64,000 bases of DNA from Streptomyces sp. APSN-46.1 (GTDB lineage Bacteria > Actinomycetota > Actinomycetes > Streptomycetales > Streptomycetaceae), in the NCBI RefSeq assembly GCF_022815725.1, contig NZ_JALGRF010000002.1, positions 558,001-622,000 of the forward strand. The letters are read 5' to 3'. This document shows positions 1 to 8,356 of this stretch, in pieces. Numbering within the stretch: the first letter of the stretch is position 1; every line of letters starts with the position of its first letter. The position numbers and the translations under genes were made by a program. The notes beneath the pieces are model-generated. The model had not been told where the DNA came from, made no database searches, and worked only from the letters and a program-made list of their open reading frames with translations.

Positions 1-88
1 CATTGGGCACCACGCGGATCGGCCGGTAGCCGCCGACTCCGAGGATGCGGGCGTACGGGGAGCCCTTGGCAGGCTTGATCTTCGACAT
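1..88 (-). CDS. fabH: 3-oxoacyl-ACP synthase III, N-terminal part (cut by window edge)
   Basis: Only the first 29 codons are in view. They read MSKIKPAKGSPYARILGVGG and continue with a Tyr-Arg-Pro stretch, the typical N-terminus of actinobacterial KAS III, which condenses an acyl-CoA starter with malonyl-ACP to begin type II fatty acid synthesis in the cytosol. The ATG at 88 lies 19 nt downstream of the fabD stop on the same strand, so the two genes are very probably cotranscribed, as in the known Streptomyces fabD-fabH-acpP-fabF cluster. The active-site Cys-His-Asn residues lie outside the window, so the call rests on the N-terminus and the neighbourhood. Confidence 0.85.
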   Translation of the reverse strand, partial: MSKIKPAKGSPYARILGVGGYRPIRVVPN

Positions 89-107
89 GCTGTGTGGGCT
101 CCTTCTC

Positions 108-1046
108 TCAGGCCGCGTGCTCGGCGACGAGCTCGGCGGCCTTTTCGAGATCGTCCGGGGTCTTCAGGGCCACGCTCGGTACGCCCTTCAGCGCGCGCTT
201 GGCCAGACCCGTCAGGGTGCCGCCGGGGCAGAGCTCGATGATCCCCGTGACGCCCAGCGCGGCGAACGTCTCCATGCACAGGTCCCAGCGGACCGGGTTC
301 GCGACCTGGCCGACCAGGCGGGCGACGACGTCGGCGCCCGTGGTGACGACGTGGCCGTCCTTGTTCGAGACGTACTTCAGCTCCGGGTCGGCCGGGGAGA
401 GCGCCTGCGCGGCCTCCGCCAGCTTGTCGACCGCCGGGATCATGTGGTGCGTGTGGAAGGCGCCCGCGACCTTGAGGGCGACGACCTTCATGGAGCCTTC
501 GGGCTTGTCGGCCTCCAGAGCGGCGATCTGCTCCATGGTGCCGGCGGCCACGATCTGGCCCGCGCCGTTGATGTTCGCCGCGGTCAGGCCCAGCTTCTCC
601 AGATGCGCGACGACCACGTCCGGCTCGCCGCCCAGGACCGCGGCCATGCCGGTCGCGGTGACGGCGGCGGCCTCGGCCATGCCGAGCCCGCGGGTCCGTA
701 CGAACGACAGCGCCTCCGCGTCGGACAGCACGCCGGCGTACGCGGCGGCGGTGATCTCACCGACGCTGTGGCCCGAGACGGCGCCGAAGGCCGTACGGCC
801 CTTCCCGTGGGAAGCGTCGAGCGCCGAAGCGGACAGAAGTCCGGCGGCGACCAGCAGGGGCTGGGCCACCGCCGTGTCGCGGATCTCCTCCGCGTCGGCC
901 TTCGTGCCGTAGTGGGCAAGGTCGAGCCCGATGGCGTCCGACCACGCGCCGACGCGCTCGGCGGCGCCGGGGAGGTCGAGCCAGGGAGTCAGGAAGCCGG
1001 GCGTCTGTGCGCCTTGGCCGGGAGCGACGAGTACGAGCACCCTCAC
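108..1046 (-). CDS. fabD: malonyl-CoA:ACP transacylase
   Basis: This 312-residue protein moves malonyl from CoA to acyl carrier protein for type II fatty acid synthesis and, in Streptomyces, often for polyketide synthases too. It has the N-terminal GQGAQ motif (residues 10-14), the nucleophile elbow SGHSVGE with Ser94, and an AFHTHHM segment near residue 196 that carries the catalytic His. Length is normal for FabD. The start is GTG at 1046. It lies between the upstream regulator fasR and downstream fabH, all on the minus strand, which is the standard Streptomyces arrangement in which FasR activates this operon. Confidence 0.95.
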   Translation of the reverse strand: MRVLVLVAPGQGAQTPGFLTPWLDLPGAAERVGAWSDAIGLDLAHYGTKADAEEIRDTAVAQPLLVAAGLLSASALDASHGKGRTAFGAVSGHSVGEITAAAYAGVLSDAEALSFVRTRGLGMAEAAAVTATGMAAVLGGEPDVVVAHLEKLGLTAANINGAGQIVAAGTMEQIAALEADKPEGSMKVVALKVAGAFHTHHMIPAVDKLAEAAQALSPADPELKYVSNKDGHVVTTGADVVARLVGQVANPVRWDLCMETFAALGVTGIIELCPGGTLTGLAKRALKGVPSVALKTPDDLEKAAELVAEHAA

Positions 1047-1129
1047 ACTCTCTCTTGTGGATGGTCCCTGTCGCCCGTGGGGACAGGGACGAAGAACCGT
1101 CGGGGGAATTGTTGATGTCCGACAAAAGT

Positions 1130-2350
1130 CTAGGACTGAAGATCGCCGTCGGCCAGACGCCCCAGAATCAGGGCGATCCGCAGAGTAAATGCGGAACGGA
1201 CATCAGAGGGCGACCAGCCGGTGACGTCGGTCACACGTCGGAGCCGGTAGCGCACCGTGTTGGGGTGGACGAAGAGCATCCGAGCGGCACCCTCCAGGCT
1301 GCTCGCCTGCTCCAGGTAGACACTCAGCGTCTCCAGCAGCGCGGACCCCGCTTCCTCCAGCGGTCTGTAGATCTCCTCCACCAGCTGCTCTCGCGCCGAA
1401 GGGTCGGAGGCGATCGCGCGCTCCGGCAGGAGATCATCCGCCAGCACCGGCCGCGGCGCGTCCTGCCACGCCGTGCAGGCCTTCAGACCGGCCGCCGCGG
1501 CCTGCGCGGACTTGGTCGCGTTCAGCAGGTCGGAGACCACCGGCCCCGCCACCACCGGCCCGGCCGCGAACGGGCCGATCAGGGACTTGGCCACCAGCAT
1601 GGGGTTGTCGCTGCCGCCCGCGATCACCACCAGCCGGTCGCCCAGCACACCCGTCAGCACCTGGAGCTTGTGGTGCCGGGCGGCGCGCCGGATCGCCTCC
1701 ACCGTCAGCTCGCTGTCCCCCTCCGGGGCCGTCCCCAGCACCACGCACACGTGCTCCGGGGAGTTCCAGCCGAGCGCGGCCGCCCGCGACAGCGCGCCCT
1801 CGTCGGCCTCGCCGGACAGCACCGCGTTGACGACCAGGGACTCCAGCCGGGCGTCCCAGGCGCCGCGCGCCTCGGCGGCCTGGGCGTACACCTGGGCGGT
1901 CGCGAAGGCGATCTCCCGGGCGTACACCAGCAGCGCCTCGCGCAGGATCTGCTCGTCGCCAGGCGCCGCCACCTCGTCGATCGCGGTCTCCATGACCTCG
2001 ATCGTGGTACGGACCATCTCGACGGTCTGGCGCAGCGTGATCGCCCGGGTCAGCTCGCGCGGAGCCGTCCCGAACACGTCGGTGGAGATCGCCTGCGGGG
2101 TCTCGGGATGCCGGAACCACTCCGTGAACGCGGCGATACCCGCCTGGGCGACCAGGCCGATCCAGGACCGGTTCTCCGGTGGCATCGCCCGGTACCACGG
2201 CAGGGTCTCGTCCATGCGCGCGATCGCGTTGGCGGCGAGCCGGCCGGAGGACTTCTCCAGTCGGCGCAGCGTCGCGGCGTGCGGGTGCGCAGGATGCGCG
2301 GAATGAGCGGGATGGGTCGCGCGGGACTGCTCACGTTCGGGTTCGGGCAC
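1130..2350 (-). CDS. fasR: PucR-type transcriptional regulator of fatty acid synthesis
   Basis: This 406-residue regulator has a PucR-type C-terminal helix-turn-helix (LEGAARMLFVHPNTVRYRLRRV region, cut here at FVHPNTVRYRLRRV, about residues 365-385) and a GGDEF-like/RsbRD-like middle. It matches what is known of S. coelicolor FasR, which sits directly upstream of fabD and activates the FAS operon. I chose GTG at 2350 because it gives the family N-terminus (PEPERE) and the next upstream frame runs into the divergent pirin gene. The first 25 codons are a low-complexity His/Pro/Ala stretch (PAHSAHPAHPH) that looks like a short repeat expansion. The stop lies 83 nt before the fabD start. Confidence 0.9.
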   Translation of the reverse strand: MPEPEREQSRATHPAHSAHPAHPHAATLRRLEKSSGRLAANAIARMDETLPWYRAMPPENRSWIGLVAQAGIAAFTEWFRHPETPQAISTDVFGTAPRELTRAITLRQTVEMVRTTIEVMETAIDEVAAPGDEQILREALLVYAREIAFATAQVYAQAAEARGAWDARLESLVVNAVLSGEADEGALSRAAALGWNSPEHVCVVLGTAPEGDSELTVEAIRRAARHHKLQVLTGVLGDRLVVIAGGSDNPMLVAKSLIGPFAAGPVVAGPVVSDLLNATKSAQAAAAGLKACTAWQDAPRPVLADDLLPERAIASDPSAREQLVEEIYRPLEEAGSALLETLSVYLEQASSLEGAARMLFVHPNTVRYRLRRVTDVTGWSPSDVRSAFTLRIALILGRLADGDLQS

Positions 2351-2419
2351 GGGACAAGACTGCCTTATCGGGACGCCGGAACGGACTCCGGTCCCACACC
2401 GGGGTCTACCGTGGCCCCC

Positions 2420-3076
2420 ATGATTGATGTACGCCGCGCCGCGGACCGGTACGAGGGCGGGGACCGGGCCACCGGGATCACCACCCGGCACGCCTTCTCC
2501 TTCGGGGGGTTCTACGACCCGGACAACATCCGGTTCGGCCCGCTCCTGGCCTGCAACGAGGAGCACCTCGCCCCGGGAGCCGGCTTCGACGAGCACCCGC
2601 ACAGCCAGACCGAGATCGTCACCTGGGTGGTGGAGGGCGAGCTCACCCACAAGGACAGCGCCACCGGCGGGACCGGCCTGGTCCGGCCCGGGGACATCCA
2701 GCGGCTCGGCGCCGGGAACGGGGCGCGGCACGTCGAGCGCAACGACGCCACCGTGCCCCTGCGGTTCGTGCAGATGTGGCTCGCGCCGCTCGCCGCGGGC
2801 GGGGAGCCCACGTACGAACTCGTCCGGGGGATCGACGACCACACCCCCTACGAGGTCCCCGCGGCCGGAGCGGTCCTCCACGTACGCCGGCCGGGCGCGG
2901 GCGAGCGGATCCCCGTACCGGCGGCGGAGCGGGTGTACCTGCACGTCGTACGGGGGGACCTGCGGCTCGACGGCGAGGAACTCGGGCCGGGGGACTCGGC
3001 GCGGATCACCGGCGAGCGCGGCCTGGAGGTCGTCGCCGGCTCGCCGGGGGAGCTGCTGCTCTGGGAGCTGCCGTAG
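2420..3076 (+). CDS. pirin family protein (cupin)
   Basis: This 218-residue double-cupin protein has the pirin signature: a conserved FGGFYDPDNIRFG opening, GFDEHPHSQTEIVTWV with metal-binding His residues around position 60, and LTHKDS/GDIQRLGAGNGARHVE. Pirins bind one divalent metal; some have quercetin 2,3-dioxygenase activity and others act as regulators, and the sequence does not tell which applies here. It is transcribed divergently from fasR with 69 nt between the start codons, so the two may share a promoter region. The C-terminal cupin is shorter and lacks an obvious full ligand set. Confidence 0.9.
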   Translation: MIDVRRAADRYEGGDRATGITTRHAFSFGGFYDPDNIRFGPLLACNEEHLAPGAGFDEHPHSQTEIVTWVVEGELTHKDSATGGTGLVRPGDIQRLGAGNGARHVERNDATVPLRFVQMWLAPLAAGGEPTYELVRGIDDHTPYEVPAAGAVLHVRRPGAGERIPVPAAERVYLHVVRGDLRLDGEELGPGDSARITGERGLEVVAGSPGELLLWELP

Positions 3077-3113
3077 CGGCCTCGGGTCGGCGGCCTCGGG
3101 TCAGCGCCCGGGG

Positions 3114-3968
3114 TCAGCGGCCCGCGAGTTCGGCGAGGACCGCGTCGGTGAACGGAGGCCAGGCCTCCACGGCCCACGGGCCGAAGGCGCGGTCTGTCAG
3201 CGCCACGCACGCGGCGCGCGCGTCCGGATCCACCCACAGGAAGGTGCCGGACTGCCCGAAGTGCCCGAAGGCCCGCAGGGAGGACGCGGAGCCCGTCCAG
3301 TGCGGGGACTTCCCGTCGCGGATCTCCATCCCGAGCCCCCAGTCGTTGGGGGACTGGTGCCCGTAGCCGGGCAGGACGCCCTTGAGGCCCGGGTGGACGA
3401 CGGAGGTGGCCTCGGCGACCGTACGGACGTCGAGCAGCCGGGGCGCCTGCAGTTCGGAGGCGAACCGCACCAGGTCGGAGACGGTGGAGACGCCGTCCTT
3501 GGCGGGCGACCCCTCCAGGGCGGAGGCGGTCATGCCCAGCGGCTCGAAGACGGCCTGGTGCAGGTACTCCGCGAAGGGAATTCCGGTGGCCTTGGCGATG
3601 TGGTCGCCGAGGACCTCGAACCCGGCGTTGGAGTACAGCCGGCGCGTCCCGGCCGGGGCCATCGCGCGGTGCTCGTCGAAGGCCAGGCCGCTGGTGTGCG
3701 CGAGCAGGTGGCGGACGGTGGAACCCTCCGGTCCGGCCGGTTCGTCGAGCTCGATCGCCCCCTCCTCGTACGCGACGAGGGCGGCGTACGCGGCGAGCGG
3801 CTTGGTGACCGAGGCGAGCGGGAAGCGGTGGCCGACGGGCCCGTGGGAGCCGGCCACGCTCCCGTCGGCGCGCACGACGGCCGCGGCGGCGGTCGGCACG
3901 GGCCAGGTCTCGATGATCCGCAGGCTCTCCATGCTGTTCACGCTCTCCGTACCCTCCACGCTCTCCAT
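3114..3968 (-). CDS. serine hydrolase, beta-lactamase/penicillin-binding class C fold
   Basis: The protein (284 residues from ATG 3968, or 272 from ATG 3932) has the class C serine-hydrolase motifs: SVTK (nucleophile Ser and Lys), a YSN motif in LYSNAGFEVLG, and a late HFGQSGTF segment in place of KTG. Family members include esterases, D-amino-acid peptidases and beta-lactamases; no signal peptide is seen, so a cytoplasmic esterase or peptidase is more likely than a beta-lactamase. Either ATG is possible because the segment between them repeats the codons for ESVEGTESVNSMESL. It is divergent from the merR gene and its promoter must face the palindrome at 3986-4003. Confidence 0.85.
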   Translation of the reverse strand: MESVEGTESVNSMESLRIIETWPVPTAAAAVVRADGSVAGSHGPVGHRFPLASVTKPLAAYAALVAYEEGAIELDEPAGPEGSTVRHLLAHTSGLAFDEHRAMAPAGTRRLYSNAGFEVLGDHIAKATGIPFAEYLHQAVFEPLGMTASALEGSPAKDGVSTVSDLVRFASELQAPRLLDVRTVAEATSVVHPGLKGVLPGYGHQSPNDWGLGMEIRDGKSPHWTGSASSLRAFGHFGQSGTFLWVDPDARAACVALTDRAFGPWAVEAWPPFTDAVLAELAGR

Positions 3969-3982
3969 GCGGCTGAGCCTAC

Positions 3983-4013
3983 TTGCTTGGAGTGCACTCC
4001 AAGGTTTTAGCGT
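3983..4013 (+). promoter_or_regulatory. MerR-type promoter with perfect 18-bp operator
   Basis: CTTGGAGTGCACTCCAAG (3986-4003) is a perfect palindrome. It lies between a -35-like TTGCTT (3983-3988) and a -10-like TAGCGT (4008-4013), giving the 19-bp spacer that MerR-family activators remodel. Transcription would begin at about 4020, the A of the merR ATG, so the transcript is probably leaderless. The palindrome also sits just upstream of the divergent serine hydrolase. Confidence 0.8.
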
Positions 4014-4019
4014 GGTCGT

Positions 4020-4457
4020 ATGAGCCTGACGCAGACGCGGTACACGATCAGCGAGGTCGCGGCCCGGACCGGTCTCACCCAGCACACGCTGCGCTGGTAC
4101 GAGCGGATCGGTCTGATGCCCCACGTGGACCGCTCCCACTCGGGGCAGCGGCGGTTCAGCGACAGGGACCTCGACTGGCTGTCCTTCGTGGGCAAGCTGC
4201 GCGCCACCGGGATGTCGGTGGCGGACATGGTCCGGTACGCGGAACTGGTGCGCGAGGGCGCGCACACCGTAGACGAGCGGCGGGAGTTGCTGGAGCGGAC
4301 CCGCCGCGAGGTGCGGGCGCGGATCACGGAACTGACGGACGCGCTCGGCGTACTGGACTTCAAGATCGGGATGTACTCGATGAGCACGGCCGCGATGAGC
4401 ACCGCCGCGGTGAGCGCGGCCACGGTGAGCGCGGCCACGGTGAGGGCGGAACAATGA
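4020..4457 (+). CDS. MerR family transcriptional regulator
   Basis: This 145-residue regulator has the MerR N-terminal winged helix (YTISEVAARTGLTQHTLRWYERIG, residues 8-31, in two parts), followed by a dimerization helix rich in Arg and Glu. It lacks the Cys cluster of metal or redox sensors, so a small-molecule or aldehyde-type effector is more likely. Its last 20 codons are four direct 15-bp repeats (4380-4439) that encode alternating STAA/SAAT units. The stop overlaps the aldo/keto reductase start (ATGA), so the two are one operon, and the regulator very probably controls both through the palindrome before it. Confidence 0.92.
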   Translation: MSLTQTRYTISEVAARTGLTQHTLRWYERIGLMPHVDRSHSGQRRFSDRDLDWLSFVGKLRATGMSVADMVRYAELVREGAHTVDERRELLERTRREVRARITELTDALGVLDFKIGMYSMSTAAMSTAAVSAATVSAATVRAEQ

Positions 4458-5476
4458 CGGAGTACGGCAGTGTGCGGCAGGTGGAACTCGGCAAGGGCGG
4501 ACCGGTCGTCGGAGTCCAGGGCCTCGGCTGCATGGGCATGAGCGAGTTCTACGGGGAGACGGACGGGACGGCGGCCCGCGCGACCCTCGACGCGGCACTG
4601 GCCGCCGGGGTCACCCTCTTCGACACGGCGGACGTCTACGGGCAGGGCGCGAACGAGGAGTTCCTCGCCCCGTTCGTGGCCGCGCACCGGGACGAGATCA
4701 CCCTCGCCACCAAGTTCGCCATAGAGCGGCGCGCCGACGATCCGCGGTACCGGGGCGTCCGCAACGACCCGGCGTACATCCGCCGGGCCGCGGAGGACAG
4801 CCTGCGGCGGCTCGGGACCGATGTGATCGACGTGTACTACATGCACCGGCGCGATCCGGCCGTGCCGCTCGCGGAGTCGGTGGGCGTGATGGCGGAGCTG
4901 GTGCGCGAGGGGAAGGTGCGCCACCTGGGGCTGAGCGAGGTCACCGGAGCGGAGCTGCGCGAGGCGTACGCGGTGCATCCGATCGCGGCGCTCCAGTCGG
5001 AGTGGTCGCTGTTCAGCCGGGATGTGGAGCGCAGCGCGGTGGGCGCGGCGGCCGAGCTGGGGGTGGCCTTCGTTCCGTACTCCCCGCTGGGGCGCGGGTT
5101 CCTGACGGGCGCGTTCGCCGACGCGGCCAAGGAGCTGTCGGCCGGTGACTTCCGCCGGAACCAGCCGCGGTTCACCGGGGACAACGCCGAGGCCAACGCC
5201 GCGCTGCTGGCCCCGGTACGGGAGATCGCGCGGGCCCGCGGCGCGAGCCCGGCGCAGATCGCGCTGGCCTGGGTGCAACAGCGGGCGGAGGTGCACGGGC
5301 TGACGGTGGTTCCGATCCCCGGCACCCGCAAGCCGGGACGGCTGGCGGAGAACGCCGCGGCGACGCGGATCACCCTGAGCGCGGCGGAGCTGGCCCTGCT
5401 GGAGCCGATCGCCGCCCGGGTCGCCGGGGACCGCTACCCGGACATGGCCTTCACCTCGGTGGGGCGCGAGGTGTGA
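4454..5476 (+). CDS. aldo/keto reductase
   Basis: This 340-residue NADPH-dependent reductase is of the AKR11/AKR13 type. It opens with LGCMGMSEFYG, has the catalytic Asp and Tyr in DTADVYGQG, Lys in ATKFAI and the His in YYMHRRD, and ends with the NADP-binding PIPGTRKPGRLAEN segment. It acts in the cytosol on aldehydes or ketones that cannot be named from sequence. The start overlaps the merR stop by 4 nt, indicating translational coupling. MerR-AKR pairs of this sort usually respond to reactive carbonyls. Confidence 0.93.
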   Translation: MTEYGSVRQVELGKGGPVVGVQGLGCMGMSEFYGETDGTAARATLDAALAAGVTLFDTADVYGQGANEEFLAPFVAAHRDEITLATKFAIERRADDPRYRGVRNDPAYIRRAAEDSLRRLGTDVIDVYYMHRRDPAVPLAESVGVMAELVREGKVRHLGLSEVTGAELREAYAVHPIAALQSEWSLFSRDVERSAVGAAAELGVAFVPYSPLGRGFLTGAFADAAKELSAGDFRRNQPRFTGDNAEANAALLAPVREIARARGASPAQIALAWVQQRAEVHGLTVVPIPGTRKPGRLAENAAATRITLSAAELALLEPIAARVAGDRYPDMAFTSVGREV

Positions 5477-5550
5477 CCCGGCGCGGTGTGACCTGGCGCG
5501 CGGCGTGACCCGGCGCGAGGTGTGACCCCGGCGCGATGTGTGACCCGCCC
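5471..5550. repeat. short direct repeats after the aldo/keto reductase
   Basis: Four or five imperfect copies of a 16-18 bp unit (GTGTGACCCGGCGCG and variants) begin at the stop codon of the reductase gene and fill most of the space to the convergent DUF4429 gene. Each copy repeats the TGA of the stop codon. Confidence 0.75.
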
Positions 5551-5568
5551 CGCCGCCCCCCGCCCCGC

Positions 5569-6336
5569 TCAGTGCGGCTGCGGCGGTGGGGTGGGGAGCA
5601 GGCCCCGCGCGGAGGTCAGCCGCCGGCCGCGCGGCAGGGCGCAGAGAACGGCGGCCGTGAACGGCAGCGACTCGTGCACGGCCCCGTGCCCGGTGGCGAA
5701 GACGGCGGCCGCCAGATCGTGGTCGGGCCGGGGATCGCGGGCGCTTCCCCGGGGCTCGTGGGGCAGCAGCCGCAGATGGCCCTCGCCCGGACCCTCGGGG
5801 GAGCGCCATTCGACCCCGGCGAGCTCGGAGAGCGGGTAACGCTGGTCGCCCGCCTTCCACTTGGTGCTGCTGGCGCCCGTACGGGACCAACGGAAGGTGA
5901 CGGCCGAGCCGTCGAACCCCACCCGCGCGTCGTACGCCTTCAGGTCCCGCGCCGGCTCCGGCACGCGGACCAGGAAGCGCGGCGCCGGTTCGGCGGCATC
6001 CGGCCCCAACCGGCCCCGTACGGCGTCCGCGAGGGCCGCCGCCTGCGGGGCCCGCTCGCCCGGCAGCACCAGCCGGTACGGATCGCAGGCCTCCTTCAAC
6101 TGCCCGGCGGCGGCCTCCATCAGCGGATCCGCGCCCGGTCTCGGGACGGCGCGCAGGATCACCGTGTCCCGTTTTCCGGCGGTCACGGTCACCTCGGCCA
6201 GCGCTTCCAGGGGGATGCGGCGCGACCCAAGGGCGTGCCAGAGGCGTGGAGTTCGCATCCCCCGTGCGAAGCGGATGAGCACCGAGTCCGAGTCGAACTC
6301 CCAGACGGCATGATTTCCGGCCAGTACGTCACCCAT
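5569..6336 (-). CDS. DUF4429 domain protein
   Basis: This 255-residue soluble protein appears to hold two related beta-rich DUF4429 units (about residues 5-100 and 125-205). Each has a WEFD/VTFRW strand followed by a segment ending in basic residues and an LxxLAxVE/V pattern. DUF4429 proteins are common in Streptomyces and resemble PH-like domains; no catalytic residues are evident and the role is unknown. I chose the ATG at 6336 (MGDVLAGNHAVWEFD), which begins at the first conserved strand. No signal peptide or membrane segment is seen. It is followed convergently by the repeats at 5471-5550. Confidence 0.75.
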   Translation of the reverse strand: MGDVLAGNHAVWEFDSDSVLIRFARGMRTPRLWHALGSRRIPLEALAEVTVTAGKRDTVILRAVPRPGADPLMEAAAGQLKEACDPYRLVLPGERAPQAAALADAVRGRLGPDAAEPAPRFLVRVPEPARDLKAYDARVGFDGSAVTFRWSRTGASSTKWKAGDQRYPLSELAGVEWRSPEGPGEGHLRLLPHEPRGSARDPRPDHDLAAAVFATGHGAVHESLPFTAAVLCALPRGRRLTSARGLLPTPPPQPH

Positions 6337-6411
6337 GCGGCACATGGTAAAGGGACGCACCCCGATGCGTCCCCCTCGGTGCGAAGCCCGTTTTCCGGAG
6401 CTCTACACGTG

Positions 6412-7650
6412 TCAGTCCCCGTCTGTCCCGGAAATTTCCCGTCGGCAGGCATCGTCGCCGGTCGCGCACACGATCGAACCGAACGCGCCGGTTCCGATTT
6501 TGGCGAAGTTGTCCAAGGAAGCGGTGCCTGGCTGGAAATAGCCCGTGTGGCTCTTGGCTCCGGCCGAGGACAGCAGCCGGGCGCCGAAGTCCGGGGACAC
6601 CGGATCCGCCCCGTGGCCCACACCGCCGACCTCCAGGTGCGGTACGTCCGCGATCCAGTCCCCGGCGTCCCGGGCCGCCCACACGCGCGCCGAGGTGTCC
6701 AGGTCGGCGGTGTTCTCCGCGCGCATGCCGGGGCTCCCGGCCACCACCAGGTCGGTCACGCGGTCCGGCAGCGCGTGCGCGGCGACCCCGCACACCACCG
6801 ATCCGTAGCTGTGGCAGAACAGGGCCACGCTCGCGTCACCGGGCAGGGCCGCGGCCAGCGACTCCAGCCGTACGGCGCCCTCCACGGCCAGCCGGCCGGT
6901 GGCCGCGTCGATGCCGAGCCCGATGGGGGCGGTGTAGCCGGCCCAGGCGATGACCGCGGTCCGGCTGTCCGGAGCGGCCGCGCGCTGGGCCTCGTACAGC
7001 GACCGGGCCATGCCGACGGGGGCCGTGAGGCGGCGCTGGGTGCGCTCGAAGGTGAGCAGGTCGGTGTCGACGCCGGGCACGACCACCGAGACCCGGCGGG
7101 CCCGGTCGAGGTCGCCGAAGACCTCGGCGGCGAGGCCGCCGCCGGTCGGGTCGAACGCGAGGATCTGGCGGCCGGGCTCCAGGAGGGAGGCGAAGCGGTG
7201 GGCGCGCCGGTCGGCGGTGGCGCGGTCGGCCGGGGTCAGCGTGACATCGCGGCCGCGGGCCTTCTCGATCCGCCCGGCCTGCTCCAGGGCACGCCGGTTC
7301 GCCCGGTAGCGGGTGGTGGCGGGGGTCCCGTCGAGGTTGCCGACAACGAGCGGGTAGCCGTCGGCGAGCCGGGCCCGCTGGACGCCGTCGAGGCCGGCGA
7401 AGAAGCGGGCCACCGTCCGTACGGGCGCGTCGGCGGACGGCAGGGGGCGGCCGTCGATCCGGGCGGCGGCCCAGGCGGCGAGGGCGGCGGCGCGCGGGGC
7501 GGCCCCGGCCTCGGGCCGGTGCACCGCGGTCCACCCCGTGGTCGCCAGCATGACGAACACCACCGCGAGCGCGAGCAGGGTGCGCAGGGCGGCGAGGCGC
7601 GGGGCGGCGCTGGGCGTGGGGGAGGGGAGGGCAGGGCCGGGCACGTTCAC
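6412..7650 (-). CDS. secreted or anchored alpha/beta hydrolase, DUF1023 type
   Basis: This 412-residue protein has an N-terminal membrane segment (LAALRTLLALAVVFVMLATT, residues 19-38) that can be a signal anchor, a helical region, then an alpha/beta hydrolase domain typical of DUF1023. The nucleophile elbow is CHSYGS in ALFCHSYGSVV, and a late GVGHGADPV supplies the likely catalytic His. Members are actinobacterial serine esterases or lipases of unknown substrate acting outside the membrane. It stands alone on the minus strand, with 75 nt separating it from the DUF4429 gene and 52 nt from the TetR gene. Confidence 0.85.
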   Translation of the reverse strand: MNVPGPALPSPTPSAAPRLAALRTLLALAVVFVMLATTGWTAVHRPEAGAAPRAAALAAWAAARIDGRPLPSADAPVRTVARFFAGLDGVQRARLADGYPLVVGNLDGTPATTRYRANRRALEQAGRIEKARGRDVTLTPADRATADRRAHRFASLLEPGRQILAFDPTGGGLAAEVFGDLDRARRVSVVVPGVDTDLLTFERTQRRLTAPVGMARSLYEAQRAAAPDSRTAVIAWAGYTAPIGLGIDAATGRLAVEGAVRLESLAAALPGDASVALFCHSYGSVVCGVAAHALPDRVTDLVVAGSPGMRAENTADLDTSARVWAARDAGDWIADVPHLEVGGVGHGADPVSPDFGARLLSSAGAKSHTGYFQPGTASLDNFAKIGTGAFGSIVCATGDDACRREISGTDGD

Positions 7651-7702
7651 TGAGACCAGCCTAAAAGACCCTTTCGGGCCACGGCGCCCAAGGTGAGCGG
7701 AG

Positions 7703-8356
7703 TCACCGCCACTCGGAGGCCAGAGCCGGGCCGATCTGGTCGAGGTAGTGCTCCGTCATCCGCCGGATCGCGGCCACGCTGGTGTCCTCGCCCTGTCCCC
7801 AGAGCCGCCCGGTGACGCGCATCACTCCGGAGAACGCGGCGACCGCGACCCGGGGCCGCGGGTCGGCGTCCATGTCCAGGCGCTCGCGGGCGGCGATCAG
7901 GCGGGCGATCCGCTCCTCCAGCTCGGTGGAGCGCCGCAGGTGGACGGCGAGCAGTGCCGGGGTCGACTCGATGAGCCGGTAGGTGCGCATGTAGAGGTCG
8001 ACCGGGACCGTCTCCGAGAGGGCCTCGCCGACGGTGTCCCAGGTTTCGAGCACCGCGTTCCGCAGGGCCTCCAGGGGGCCCTCGGCGGCGGGCCGGGCCC
8101 GCAGGGCGGCCACGAAATGCGATTCGACGAGGTCCTGGACGGCGAAGGCGACCTCCTCCTTGTTCGCGAAGTAGCGGAAGAAGGTGCGCTGGGAGACGGC
8201 CACGGCGTCGGTGATCTCGTCGACGGTCGTCTGCTCGTAACCCTGCGAGGTGAAGAGGAGGAGGGCGGCGCGCAGCAACGCGTCGCGGGTGCGCCGCTTC
8301 TTGCGTTCGCGCAGTCCGGCCGCCGGCGCAGCCGGTGCGGGCCGCTGGTCGGTCAT
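7703..8356 (-). CDS. TetR family transcriptional regulator
   Basis: This 217-residue repressor-type protein has a TetR N-terminal helix-turn-helix: RTRDALLRAALLLF, then TTVDEITDAVAVSQRTFFRYF ending in NKEEV (about residues 20-62, quoted in parts). The ligand-binding C-terminal half has no recognisable specificity. The ATG at 8356 is taken as the start; the frame stays open further upstream but that extension is low-complexity. No transporter or enzyme lies beside it, so it may act mainly on itself through the inverted repeat at 8398-8418 or on distant genes. Confidence 0.9.
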   Translation of the reverse strand: MTDQRPAPAAPAAGLRERKKRRTRDALLRAALLLFTSQGYEQTTVDEITDAVAVSQRTFFRYFANKEEVAFAVQDLVESHFVAALRARPAAEGPLEALRNAVLETWDTVGEALSETVPVDLYMRTYRLIESTPALLAVHLRRSTELEERIARLIAARERLDMDADPRPRVAVAAFSGVMRVTGRLWGQGEDTSVAAIRRMTEHYLDQIGPALASEWR

